Assembly (NCBI GenBank): GCA_027475525.1
Contig: JAMWFC010000073.1
Span: 335,791-399,790 of the forward strand
Direction: 5' to 3'
Source of the DNA: Macrolepiota albuminosa
Lineage: Eukaryota > Basidiomycota > Agaricomycetes > Agaricales > Agaricaceae
DNA: 64,000 nucleotides
In this document: in pieces, positions 41,451 through 53,026 of the stretch
How the letters are laid out: each line of letters opens with the position of its first letter
Numbering within the stretch: the stretch's first letter is position 1
Position numbers and translations under genes: made by a program
The notes under the pieces: generated by a model
The model's input: only the letters and a program-made list of their open reading frames with translations
Told to the model about the DNA's origin: nothing
Database searches by the model: none

Positions 41451-43041
41451 GAGTGTACACGATCGATGCTACCATCGGTGCTGCTAGCCAGAGACTGTTG
41501 CTTCAGGTTGACACTGGCTCATCTGATCTTGTGAGTCTGTCGTCATCATCGTGTGCGATTACCAGCTCATGGTTTCTCCAGTGGATTGCTTCAAGAACCC
41601 GTCAAGCTCAACGCAGACTAGAAAGGATTTCAGCATGTCTCTGGCCCCATTGTCTGCGATAAGTTCGACATTGGCGGCTACAGCCTTGATTTTCAGGCTC
41701 TTGGTGTGTGTTTTTCGCTCTTTATCGACCGTTCTAATGCACACACACAGCCGCCGCAGACGACATCGACTCTGAGCCTCTTGGCCCCAACTTTAGCAGT
41801 GTCCTCGGCCTCGCCCTGCCTCTCAGCTCGATCATTGCAGAACAAATCCCACCAGTCACCTCCAACAACCCCGATGACGCCGCATGGGCATCTAATCTCT
41901 TTTCAATTACACCAGTGTCATCTGCACCTTCTGCCCGCTTCATATCTCCTTCTCTCACGCCCGGGCTCAGACACAGTCCCTGCACAGCTCGGGATTGGTC
42001 GACATCCTAGCTTCGTTACTAACCCGTCCACAGTACAATATGCAGCTCTGGAGAGCGGGGGGCAAGGCACATTGTTTTGGAAGGTCGACGTGCAAGCGAT
42101 CACTGTCTGGGTGAATGGGGAGCCGCGTCTGGTCCAGATTGGAGGCAGCAGTACCAGCGCCGCGTTCCCGAGCGCTGTCCTCGATAATGGAGTGCCGCTA
42201 ATTTTGACAACGAGCACCATGGCCAATGGTATATATGGAGCAATTGGTATAAATCCTGCAAATGACAGGCATTGTACGTGTCTTTATGATTTACTGACTT
42301 TTGCTGATTTTGAAATAGACTACGTACCATGCACAATGCCGCTAAGAATTTCAAACCGTCCGCGTGTTCAATAAACCACTTTCGTCTTCTTCAAATCCGA
42401 GCCCTGGGTCTGAACCCATGAACAACAGAGGAGGCGTCACCGTCGGCAGACATCTCTCGGTAGGCGTGATTGTGCTCGTTGCGCTTATTGAGTTCTTTGC
42501 GCTGTGTCTCGGTCTGTTTGGCATGCGCTGGGAACTTACCCGTCAGAGGTTCCAACGAGTAAGCGACATGCCGGCCGCGGGGTCTGCGGCTTTTCTTGCG
42601 GGTGTCGAGAGCGCGGCGGAGAAGGAAGGTGAGTATGGGTATGTGCGTGCATCGACAATCGGATCTGGAGAGGGAGGCAAGATTATGCTTTATGTGGATG
42701 AGGAGACGATGCGTAGTGTGCGGTGGGAGCCGTACATGCAGAACCATGGGCTGGTGGATTTAAGACTTGGGGAGCACGAACCTGAGCCTGAGCGGGAGCG
42801 GGAGATGGGAGTGCGCCCGCGACAGGGGCAGGGGGAGGACGATGCGTGGGGGGATGCAGATGATAAGGTGGTTACAGCTCATGCGCATGAGAGCACTATG
42901 AGCATGGGCGTGCCGTTGTTGCATGAGATCAAGCTTGAGCGTTTCCGCACGCAGTCGTATGATGAGTTTGGGGTGCGTCCGCGGAGTGGGGCTCTTGATG
43001 ACGACAAGGAAGACGGTGGTAGTGGTGGGCCTGGGGACTGA
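41451..43041 (+). pseudogene. pepsin-type aspartic protease with membrane anchor, decayed
   Basis: Plus-strand blocks: VYTIDATIGAASQRLLLQVD followed by TGSSDL (first catalytic Asp in DTGS). An intron follows, then a block with FDIGGYSLDFQAL, then ADDIDSEPLGPNFSSVLGLA and the second lobe with PSAVLDNGVPLILTT (DNG where DSG/DTG is expected). After a short intron the frame ends early at RISNRPRVQ-stop. A later frame has a transmembrane helix (VGVIVLVALIEFFALCLGLF) and a long acidic cytoplasmic tail ending at 43041. Family A1 proteases of fungi with a C-terminal anchor have this layout. The frame changes, lost C-terminal lobe sequence, altered second active site and missing signal peptide point to a pseudogene. 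Confidence 0.65.
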
Positions 43042-43869
43042 ACTAGTATGGCGGGTGTGGGGACTGCTGCGAGGTCTGCGAGGATTGGGTCGTGGCGGCA
43101 TTCGGAAGGTGGGAGTCATGGATAACGATACCCTGCCCCCTCTCTGCCCCCTTTTTTTTAAGGCTTCCACCCCCCTTTTGGAGCCGAGCGACGATTGAGT
43201 GTCTTGATTTAAAGACTGTTGTCGATTGGAATTTGGAACTACGAATGAAAACAAACTCGTGTATTGGTATTGACTATTGATTCAACCTAGTCCCCCCCTC
43301 CCATCTCACTCGTCTTACTTATCATCGGTCTTGTTTATTTTACTTATGCAATCTGGGACGCTCTCGTGCTTTTTCTTTTATTCCCTTTATTTGCTTTTGT
43401 TCTTGTTCTTTGATATTGTTGATTTTTTCGTCGAGGAATATAATATATAACTTGGCTTTTGGCGACCTTTTGGGAACTGGGACTTGTGCTTCTATTCTGG
43501 ACTTGTGCTAATGACATGGTAGATTAGGTTGTGCGAAAGTGGAAGTAAGTGCGTTGGTCAAGTGAGGAAGGGGTATATGAGAAGTGTGTAGAGAGACCGC
43601 GCTGTGAGTTTCTTGTCTCGAGATTCCTTGTCTACTGATTCACTTGTAATCGACGACCGCAGAACAGTCGGTTTCATCAGCCTCGATTTTTATGGAGACC
43701 ATTAAAAAGGAGATTGATACGGTCGCCTTACCGTCCAAATCAACGATTTGCCAGGCGTCTAATCCGTTGCATTGTAATAGCCCCAAGAGGTTAGCCATTG
43801 TTTAGAAGAGTCCCTTTTTTGTGATTATCGGATCGCAGTCCGCGAAGGATTGGACGCTGCTGAAAGTTC
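43042..43869. other. no gene seen
   Basis: Contains the 3' flank of the protease remnant and low-complexity T/C-rich stretches. I find no recognisable coding or RNA feature. Confidence 0.5.
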
Positions 43870-45600
43870 ATCCAAGCATAATGAGTAATAAATACAAAGT
43901 CGGCGTGCGGGTTAAAAAGTTCCCTATACCTGGATGGATGAGTCAGGATCTATACCGCTTCTCATCAGTTCGGATCACACCTTTCGCTGATCATTGGTCA
44001 ATCTTGGCTATCTTCCATTCGAGATCATTGAACATGTACGTTATTATTAACATTTGCAGCAGTGGCGCGATGTTAAGACGGGACTGGGAATCTTTGATTT
44101 CTAGCAGAACTTTCCAGTCTGCTGGTTTCCAACGGAGGTAAACGTTCAATCGTGAGTAATTATCCTTATCGGCTCTTTGTGTGCTACGACAAATACGTCC
44201 CAGATCCTCTTCAGCGCTCGTGATTGCAACTTGAAGTCGTGGAAGTTGAGGTGTTTTTGCCACTGCCTCTTTCGATTTTTCCGCAGCTCTTGACAACCTA
44301 CCCTTGATCCTTAGCCAATCTGACATTTTCTTCAACGGTGTATACTACCACCTAAAGACATGTTTTTCAGTGGACATACTTTGAAATATCTACACAAATC
44401 AAAGGGCGGGTTTCAGATTTTTGTTCTAGCTCCTTCCGCCCGCTTCTTACAAGCCTCGCAATCGTGCTCAAGGCGGCCTTCTGTGAGAGAGCGAAATCCG
44501 ATGGCTGTCAAACAGATCTGGCATGAGAGCTGAATGACGTCTTCACGCTCCGATCTCGCATTTCTGTTGACGGCGTTTATTGAGTTCATGGCGAAAGCCA
44601 AATGCAATGACGAGGTCTGCGGACACGTCATACTTGTAAAAATTCTTACGTATCTATCTTTATCACTATTTTCCTATTCATATGTGACATTATTAGACAC
44701 CGAAATTTACTCTCTGTAGAACGAGCCCTCATCTCAAGGCCCAGTTTATTGGCTTTCCAGCTCGACCGATGTTGCTTGATACCACCGCGAGGGCATTTTA
44801 GCGAAAATCCTGTCAACAATAATAGATTGTGTACATTCGATCCTCGACAGCGGATACAATTGTAATTTGCCTGAGTCTTCTCCACCAAATACATAATGTC
44901 ACGCAAATATTCAGTCACTCGACTCGAAGCATTCTAGGTCCAGGCTTAGTGACAAAGTTGATGGTTCTTTGCGTAGTAGAGCTTTATAATCTTGAAGAGT
45001 GCGATTCGTATTTCTACCATTGATATCCTTATTGCAGTAATCACCCGCAAGCGCCAACAAACTTTACTCCAGCTCTCATGCAGGACATTTCTGGCATCTC
45101 TACACAAGCTCGGTCTATTTCCAATGGGCCGGTGCGTTCCATAGAGCTTGTTCAACTGCGTGTACACAATTTCCATCCTCAACAGTTGCGCGATGTGAGG
45201 TAAATGTCTTTAGTTTACGGATATCTTACTTAACGTGTCTTTCCAGCCTGTTGATCCACAGCATGCAGATGCTGATAGTGTTCGAAACCTAAGTGTAGTC
45301 ATCCGTGAGGTTTTAAATGCTGGAATTGAGGGTGATAGTGGACAAACTGGTTGTGGAGAAGAACACGATATCGCGTTATCCAACCGAGCTTCGGTTGTTA
45401 CAGTTCAACCGATCACCAAACCAGCTATGGAATTGGCTGGTCGCCAAGATGAAACTATTGGCGCTGATGACGCGACCCTTGTTGGACGCTGGTTTGATTG
45501 CATCGTTTCAATGGTGTGGGTTTTCTTCAACCCATTCTTACCCAATTGACTTAGCGAAGCTGGTCTTTAAATCACTGTCTATACATATCTTGTTACGAAA
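43870..45600. repeat. paralogous locus B, partner of 25400-26990
   Basis: Colinear with locus A. The plus strand has an exon ending near 45199 with QDISGISTQARSISNGPVRS and, after a GTAAATG...TTCCAG intron, an exon to 45549 with LNAGIEGDSGQTGCGEEHDI, ending WVFFNPFLPN. The minus strand at 44335-43991 keeps an intact 114-codon ORF (MSDWLRIKGRLSRAAEKSKE) that is broken in locus A. Amino-acid changes are frequent between the copies, yet the plus-strand exon, intron and stop are kept. The copies are old. Which strand holds the real gene is unresolved. Confidence 0.5.
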
Positions 45601-45859
45601 TTCAAGCATCCATGACAACACAAGGTCGATTTTCTTGCACTTTTTTATATATCCATATTATTTACGTTAACCTGATGCAATTATATTAAAATTGATGATT
45701 CCTGAGCCGCTCTGCGTTGAAAGGACCTCAAAAAGACATTATCTTCCGCTTCTGAAGAAAAAAAATAAAGTAGCCCATTCGGATGTTCGTTCCTACTCTG
45801 CACATCATGTCTACCCATAACTTCAAGAACTCGTCCCAAAGGTAATGCTACTTACCATC

Positions 45860-46339
45860 CCGTCTTCTTAAAAAGGCCTGAATATGATCCAGCCACTTCT
45901 TCACATGCCTGAATCTCTCCTCTGCTTTTTCATCCGATGATTGGCCTCCTGGACCATGAGTAACGATACCTGAGCAAGCCAGTAGAAGGGCAGCGCGTTT
46001 CAAATGAAGGGAGGTTCCTCAGAGTTTTCGACAAAGATTGACTCGGGGCTCCTACTCCGTTTGGAGCCAGTTGTGCAACGTGATTTTGACGGCGAGGGAG
46101 TTGATATGGATGTCACGGACTGCTAGTTCTGACCACGACAAGAATGGAAGGCAGGGCAACGTCCCATGCAGGCGGCGGCGGCGGCGTAATGCTAGAACAA
46201 GTGTATGTAGAAATGAATATGACAAGAAAGACAAAAAAACGACAACAAAGCAGGAGGTGAAAAGAATCACCTCTTTGTCATTGTCCGAGATGGTGCGAGA
46301 GCAGGACAAGGTGGGATTTGACTGCATCGATGGGTCCAT
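45860..46339 (-). pseudogene. unknown gene remnant with two in-frame stops
   Basis: One minus-strand frame reads through a hydrophobic stretch (LFTSCFVVVFLSFLSYSFLH), then AVRDIHINSLAVKITLHNWL, TAG, a short block, TGA, and HLKRAALLLACSGIVTHGPG, ending at a GTAAGT donor near 45860. Both stops are one C-to-T step from CAG and CGA. Family not recognised. Confidence 0.4.
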
Positions 46340-47994
46340 TTACCTACAACACATTATCTTTTAGATAAAGATAATGGAAAAGATGTATAAAAAAAACTTG
46401 CCTCGACTTGGTCAGTCAGCAGAGAAGAAAACTGACTGCGCATTGAAATGTCCTCGGAAGGAGTCGAACCTTCCATAGGGCAGCGGAGAGATATGTAATG
46501 TTTCCGTATGAGCGATCGCAAAGTTCAGCATAACCATTATACAGTTTTGGACTATAGAAACAAAAGTCTATATAGACAATTAGTTGAATAGCCGTCCAGT
46601 ATTTAAGATTTAGGCTGACCTTTGAGATTCTGGCCATGGTATGACTGCTGCCAGCGCAGACGAGGAAAAGAGAAATGCGAAGAGCGATGATAGGTCTATG
46701 TCAGGGGACGATCGCGTCCTGGGTGGGCTGGGTGGTGTATATGGAATGAACAGTAGTCAGAGAAGAGAGCTTTGGAGCTTACTTAGCGACTCGGTGAAGA
46801 CTGGCCGTGGGTCCCGCAGACAACAATAAGGAAAAAAGTCAATAGACAATAAACTGTCGAGACCGCACCTGGCGAATCAGGGTGTAATGCTGAAAACAAA
46901 ATGCGTCGACGATCAGCTCGTAGTGTTGGCAAAAAACTCAAGGACATACATGTATCCACAACAGTCATTAGGATTTGCGATTCCAGATCACAAAAAAGCT
47001 TGAATTGTTCTCGTCAATCGAACTTTCGAAAATTATCAGTCAAAGTAGTGAGATGACTTGTGTTGCTGACGAATCACTGATAATCACACCGTTTTACAGC
47101 ATGGGCCATGCTATCCACAAGCGTTGTCAATATATGGCTCAAAGTGGACTGCTGACAAACAAGCACATGCCACCCCTCCAGATCCGAAAAGCTTTGCATG
47201 TCATCACATTTTACAGTGATGTTATGTCCGAATCTTCAATTATTGATTCATTTTCTTGATTGCAAGTATCTGTTCACTCACCTTGGTTCGTCGTGCAATG
47301 GTAGACGAGTCAGTGAGAAAATCTCTTGTTTACATATTCTTACCTTGTCTCTGCCTTTGCTTCTTGAGTCTTGACCATTTAAATGGTATCTGCATTGCGT
47401 CATTAACATGAGCAGGGCCAAGATCAATCAAAGAGCCCAGTCTGCAGGATGACTCCACAAATGACGATTATATAAGACAACATCCTTTTGAACCATATAT
47501 CCCTGCCATGGCACTTGTAAGAGACTACATGCTTTTCTGTATTGACAATCTATTTGAACTGGCAGAGATCAAGTAGGAGAATATAACCAGCCTGCAACCT
47601 TTCTTATAATGCATATACATAAGCATCTCACAGCTCGATGACGTCCAGGACAAGGGTTCTCCTGCTTTGAGAGTTCTTCTCCTTGATGGATTCATTTTTT
47701 GTGCTGGCACCAGGCCAGCATGCACATTCATGACATGTCTTCATGAACTCAAATAGTGTGCAGTGCAATATTCTCTTGTAGAAAAGTGTTGAGACATTAC
47801 TTGTCTGCTCTGCTTCAAGTGTTTTTGTTCAGGCTGTCATCTGTTTCTATTTTGTGTGACAGTAATAAGTATACAAAAACTCATTTTAGGGTTAGGGAGC
47901 GCGACACTACCAAGCAAAGCAAGGTAGTGGAGTTACTATACACCGAGTTGGCGAAGTACATTGCAGGACAACAGTGAGGGAAATCCCACCTCCC
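46340..47994. other. no supportable gene
   Basis: A 62-codon ORF at 46641-46829 and a 94-codon ORF at 46975-47259 show no domain. At 46455-46475 (minus strand) a GGAAGGTTCGACTCCTTCC hairpin resembles a tRNA T-arm, but the rest of a tRNA does not fold. The right end abuts the duplicated gene segment. Confidence 0.35.
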
Positions 47995-48610
47995 CATGTC
48001 CTCAACGCCATCCAAGTCCTCACACAGATTACCAGCGATATGGACCTCATCATTGAACGGGTAATGGCACAGGGGATGAGCAAAGATGGATATCCTATAC
48101 TTATTGAACTCTGGAGCATCAGGGCATACATTATGAGGCTGCAAGATAGAGGAGCGATGCCTTTGAGGTTAGTGAATGCAGGCGATGAACAACTGAAGTT
48201 GGATTCCCACGATCGTTAGTTAGCTTATGTCGTTTAGACTCCATGTAGTCGACTCCAAGTCACGTACTGTAGACGTATCTAGGTCTGATTTATGGCGACT
48301 GGGACAAGAGAGAAAACAACTACCCAACTACATAATATAAATGACTACCGTAACGATAAAATGAGTAAATGGGAACAGGGAGATTTAATTTGACACCTAA
48401 TTAGTATCTTCTTCCCTCTATTACCAATTCCAGGAGTCCATCAATTTCGATTAATCGCACGTGAGATTCTGGTATTAGTAAACATCGAGGACTCTCGTTC
48501 CTTGGTCAACTCAACACTCAATTTATTGATATTTATTTGTCGAGAACGCCCGATACTTACAAAGCAAAGTCACGTGAAGATGGTCATAAGGTTTTCGACA
48601 CCGCGAATCA
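47995..48610. repeat. 615-bp duplicated segment, second copy
   Basis: Nearly exact copy of 39851-40465 (one extra C). It carries the last 75 codons of the disrupted gene without promoter or start, so it is a gene fragment. New flanks on both sides (CTCCC at the left, TCATGTTGG at the right). No target duplication recognised. Confidence 0.92.
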
Positions 48611-49290
48611 TCATGTTGGAAGCAAGGGAATCGTCCTTTGATAGATATGAGACCGCTCTGAAGGTAAATCTATCGTCTACTCCTTAGCTTATCGATTATG
48701 GTCAAGATACTGAACTTTGCTTCGCAGGAAGCAAAAGACGAGGTGACCGAAGTATTGCAAAAGAAAGCGGAAATTGTGTTGAGAGCCCTACAGCGAGAAA
48801 ATTACGGAGTGCGAGCTACTTTGGAACAGAAAGACACGACCTTCCATGCCACACTGAAGGTAGGTTTAACCGTATACATCTTTTCTTCTCTCACCACCAT
48901 CATCCTGCAGGAAGTCAATGACGCCAAGGCTAGGGCTATCTAGGAGAAAATCGTTGAGCTTCAGGGCCTAACAAAAGCTCTAGATGCCCTTTTTCCAAGC
49001 TCAAAGCGGCAGCAGAAAGAGCGGAAAGTGCTGACAATTTTGGCCGTGGGGTTGTGGAAAGAAATGTATCGTATTTCCTGAGTCCAGGAATTTTCGAGCG
49101 GCAGATTCTTCCCTCAGGAGTAGGTCCGTGCTCGTTGCATCGACACAGAAGAAATATGGATCTAGAATGAGTATGTGATTGCTGAATGTTTGGTGTAGCA
49201 GATGTGGCAGCACACGAGAACACACATGGCACCTGTTTGCTGGCACTTGTATATCTTTCATTCTTACACCATGTACATGTTCTCACCAAT
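48611..49290 (+). pseudogene. coiled-coil gene fragment with nonsense mutation
   Basis: ATG near 48613 (MLEARESSFDRYETALK), donor GTAAAT, acceptor near 48728. Next comes a charged helical exon (VTEVLQKKAEIVLRALQREN), a second intron (GTAGGT...CTGCAG) and EVNDAKARAI followed by TAG, then EKIVELQGLTKALDALFPSS. CAG to TAG would explain the stop. It starts exactly where the duplicated segment ends, so its original 5' part may have been replaced. Family unknown. From 49290 to 49930 I see only short unassigned ORFs. Confidence 0.45.
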
Positions 49291-49930
49291 TGCCACCTTG
49301 CTTGGGCCCTTTTTCAGGACTTGGCCAGATTTAGAGCAAGGAGAGACAGAGGAATCCAGGCACAAGATCTACTTGAATTGGAAGGAAAGATTCAGCCAAC
49401 TGCTGGGTTTGGTGAGCAATCTACCTCATAACCTATCTCTCTTTTTGAACTTCTACCAGTCTGTAACCACAATAGGGTTGGTACTATTGCTACTACCCTT
49501 TCACAAGTTTCAATGATCCACAGATTATATATTGGGGCAATGGCAATTCCTCAAGTGACCATTGCAAAGTTTTTGCTACTCTTATCCTTTTCCTGTGGGG
49601 TTTGTGTACTTATCTTGACCCTCCACCTGTCTGGAATGAATCGTTCGCAATTTTCCGTGAGCTTTCCGCCTGCTATTATGATCATTAATGTTAATTCTGA
49701 AAATCAAGGAATACTATGGAAGCCCATTCGGAGTGACTATATTTGTTCCGACGATTTTAACCTATATAGCCTACGGTGCTTTGTTCTTTGCCATCCTTAT
49801 CAATACCCTCTTTGGATAATTATGATCGTTACAATATGTACACGGGCTCGCCCGACAATAAATCGAACTCGTATGGATTTCCTGAATTCCACTGTTCTGG
49901 ATTAATTGACAACTTGTTCTATGTACAATC

Positions 49931-50100
49931 TTACCAAATGTAAGGTATATACTCTACACCCCTACTGCTCCCCGCATCGGCCTCATTCTCGACCTCCTCC
50001 CTCTTCCACCGATGCATCTCCCTCGCCATCTCATTAATCTCCTTCGTCTTCTGCGTGTCAGGAAACCCGATATTCCAGTAGCCCATTCCTCCAGGGCATT
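49931..50100 (-). other. C-terminal exon-like fragment, unassigned
   Basis: The minus strand reads MGYWNIGFPDTQKTKEINEM, then a charged helix and VEYIPYIW-stop (TAA at 49931-49933). It may be the last exon of the adenylation-enzyme gene just upstream or of a different gene. No frame connects them cleanly. Confidence 0.35.
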
Positions 50101-50204
50101 TGGTTCGTACAATGTGATGTTACGTAGGACGAAAAGAGATTCCAAGGCGTATCGCCGCTTGCAAGAGGCCAGGCTGGTAGGTACTTTAGAGTTGGAGGGG
50201 CTGT

Positions 50205-52003
50205 GTATGATCAGACAAGCATTAAGGAAGAGAGGTATGACACGTACCAAAGGGGCCCACCCGACATTGTTAGATTGTCATTATACTCGTCGGGATCGAC
50301 AACGAGTTTGACTAGGAACGTTGTGAGTGCTTCAATTGACAGGTACATATACACCATATTTTGTGTGATATTCTCTGCGGCTTTCATGGTCGAAACATCC
50401 TTGCTTCCGTGCAAAGCGCCGACGATCCGACGGCGAAGGATTGTCGTGCTCAGACTTTTCCGAAGAATGAGAATTGTTACAACAATGTTGCCTGGGGGTG
50501 ACCGACCTATCAAATCCTTGCTCAAAAAGATCCCTCGAGATCACGAATGTTTTGCCTGAATGGATATCTGCAGTCTCTTGGAGGAGCCAGGCCCTAACAT
50601 GTTAATCTTCCCAAGTAATAGGAGGCACGACGTCTTCCCCTTTTGCACTTTCTTCCACGGTAGTGTAGCTGGGGATAGCGTTCTTGAAAATCTGCGCAAA
50701 AATGGTGGTCTGGAACTTACAGATTTTCGATCTCATTGTCATAAGCCGTGAGAGCCAGCTTCCGCATAACGGTGCCTTTCCCTGTTCGAGGAAGAGGCTT
50801 ACCCTTCGAAGTGATGAGGATCATTTCCCTGAATATCCTGCTGAACGCTGGTGCAACCTTGTTGGCCTCCTCGATCACAGACCTGCATGCATGTGAAACA
50901 ATGGGATAATAAAACTAGCCAAATCCGTACTTACCAGAGTGCGTTTTGCAATTTAGCAACTTGAGTCTGATCTGCGATATCGATAGCATAGTGTTCCTTG
51001 GGTTCGATGAGGATGCCCGGCTGATCGTGGGCGCGACCAAAGATAACAGTCCCCATGATGCTGTTATGGGCCTGAGTGTGGTGAACGTTGAATGGCGAGA
51101 GTATACCGACTATGAACTACTCATGACAATATCCTCCATAGGTGCCGGCACAGTTTTCTCCCCAGATGAGTGGATAACAACATCATCAATGCGCCCGACG
51201 CTGGAGCAATGATCAGGTAAGTCCAAGGCAATAGGAGGGAAACTACATGCATCTTCCACAAATAAGGCTTTGTAGGATGAGGTTCGAAAAGGTCAGAAGT
51301 GGCATACCCTCTGACATCAGGCAAATTCTCAACAGGAAGCGAATGTGTATCCGTAGTCTATTCAAATCGCGTCGAGCGCCAAAAGCCAGAATCTAACAAA
51401 CTCACATACCAAAAACTGACACTCAACGTCGCCCTGAGGCACCCATCTGACCTTTGAATGGTCACTAAACTCCATGTATGCCCAATTGCGCTCGTCGCCC
51501 GGACGCAGTATGGCAAATGTTGGTGAGCCAAACTCGGTACCGCCATAACCAGGGTTGAGTCTGATACCTTTTGAAACCATGAAATTGCCGAGCTTTGGTG
51601 CCACGGCGCCGCCAGAGTATCCCTGAATAAACTGTATGAGCAGACTATTTGCATACAGGCATATAAACAATTATGGCATACGGACAAAGTGCAGTGTCTG
51701 GAGGAGATCGACGGCCTCGGGGAATTGTGCCCAGACTTGCAAGAGGGCGGGGATGGTAATCATGTAATTGGATTTTGAGCGTTGCGTGTGTTCGAGAATG
51801 TTTTCTGGGGTCGGTATCATTGGCGTCCTCTCACTTGAAGTCACTTGAGGAGGGTAGACACCCAGGGAAACTAGTCCAAACATGGAATAGAGAATCTGGA
51901 CATAGATGCCGAGTGTATGGAATGGAGGAAGTATCATGGCTGCAATGCGTACTCGGGGCCTGTGATCAAGCATGGTGTGATGTGGGCCTATGACATGCTC
52001 CAA
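50205..52003 (-). pseudogene. NRPS-like adenylate-forming enzyme (A domain plus carrier), truncated
   Basis: Minus-strand blocks in order: AAMILPPFHTLGIYVQILYS and IPALLQVWAQFPEAVDLLQT; after an intron GYSGGAVAPKLGNFMVSKGI, LNPGYGGTEFGSP and WAYMEFSDHSKVRWVPQGD; then NLPDVRGYATSDLFEPHPTK; VGRIDDVVIHSSGEKTVPAP; GTVIFGRAHDQPGILIEPKE; and PRTGKGTVMRKLA (core lysine region). A carrier domain follows: DLFEQGFD, an intron, then SLSTTILRRRIVGALHGSKD, giving the FDSLS phosphopantetheine site. Such proteins activate an acid and usually pass it to a reductase or thioesterase. The N-terminal third is missing at the AT-rich repeat border (52010). A TAA replaces an expected sense codon between the A and carrier domains, and at least one junction is out of frame. 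Confidence 0.7.
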
Positions 52004-52336
52004 AACGAGGTCTGAATATTATTTGATTTCTTTTTGCATGTTTTAGGACAAAGTATTGTATCATCACATCTAATTTCTTTCTAAATTCTTTGCATTAAAA
52101 TATTCAAAGAAAATTGTGACAGATTAGTCACAATACTTTTTGATTGTTACATGGCAGAATATTGTGAAATGACACCAAAAACAATCAAACCATTGGCCCT
52201 GATTATTATTACATTGTTTTTGACAATGACAATGAAAAAGCATATTAAAAAGTAATTTAAAAGATATTCAAGAAATATCTATAGATCTGATTCAATACTT
52301 TTTCTTTTTTCCTTATGGAAGTATTCTTCCTGACAT

Positions 52337-52855
52337 TAAAATATTCTTTCAACTTCCCTGCCCAAAATATCATAAAGACATTGTTTAGAATAATTGATAA
52401 ATATTATAATTTTTTTCTTTATTTCTATTCAAATTCTATTACAAATACCAGTGAAATACCATTTTAAGTTCAATTACAATATTTTTTTCGATGTTTTTGA
52501 CAGAAACATTCAAATGAAATTTTAAAACTATTTGGATTATTTTTACCATATTTTTACATTCTTTTGCTAAAAAACAGTGTTCTCTGCATCGAGTGCTAAA
52601 ATATTCTTTCAACTTTCTGGCCCAAAATATTATAAAGACATTGTTTAGAATAATTGATAAATATTATATTTTTTTTCTTTATTTCTATTCAAATTCTATT
52701 ACAAATACTATTGAAATACTATTTTAAGTTCAAGTACAATATTTTTTTCGATGTTTTTGACAGAAATATTTAAATAAAAATTTTAAACTATTTGGATTAT
52801 TTTTACCATATTTTTACATTGTTTTGCTAAAAAACATCGTCCCCTGCATCCAGTG
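52337..52855. repeat. 260-bp AT-rich tandem repeat, two copies
   Basis: Copies 52337-52595 and 52597-52855 run TAAAATATTCTTTCAACTT to CTGCATC(C/G)AGTG with about 90% identity. They lie in an extremely AT-rich block (about 52015-52855). The right-hand end of the unit recurs at 63679-63725 (TTTTTACATTGTTTTGCTAA, CCCTGCATCTGGTG), so this is a dispersed, probably transposon-derived sequence. Confidence 0.85.
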
Positions 52856-53026
52856 ATGGTAGCTAAAGAACCAGAGCATCTCAAGGGCTGAGAGTAGTAC
52901 TAACAGATAGTGTTGAAAGAATAGAAACAGTAAAATGAAATAATGTCAGAAGAAATAAGAGAATGAATGAAGGGAGAGTGAAGAGATAAGGAGTGAGAAA
53001 AGGAAGCAATGAGGAGTCCCCTGACA
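52856..53026 (-). repeat. truncated LTR, reverse orientation
   Basis: Reverse complement of the first about 170 bases of the LTRs at 55133 and 59304, ending (its true start) TGTCAGGGGACTCC at 53026. The inner part is replaced by the AT-rich tandem repeat. Confidence 0.8.

Noticed and set aside
46440..46545. Possible tRNA gene on the minus strand
   Set aside because: A T-arm-like hairpin (GGAAGGTTCGACTCCTTCC) and a D-arm-like GTATAATGGTTATGC are present, but only four of seven acceptor pairs form and no anticodon stem can be built; at best a tRNA-derived relic.
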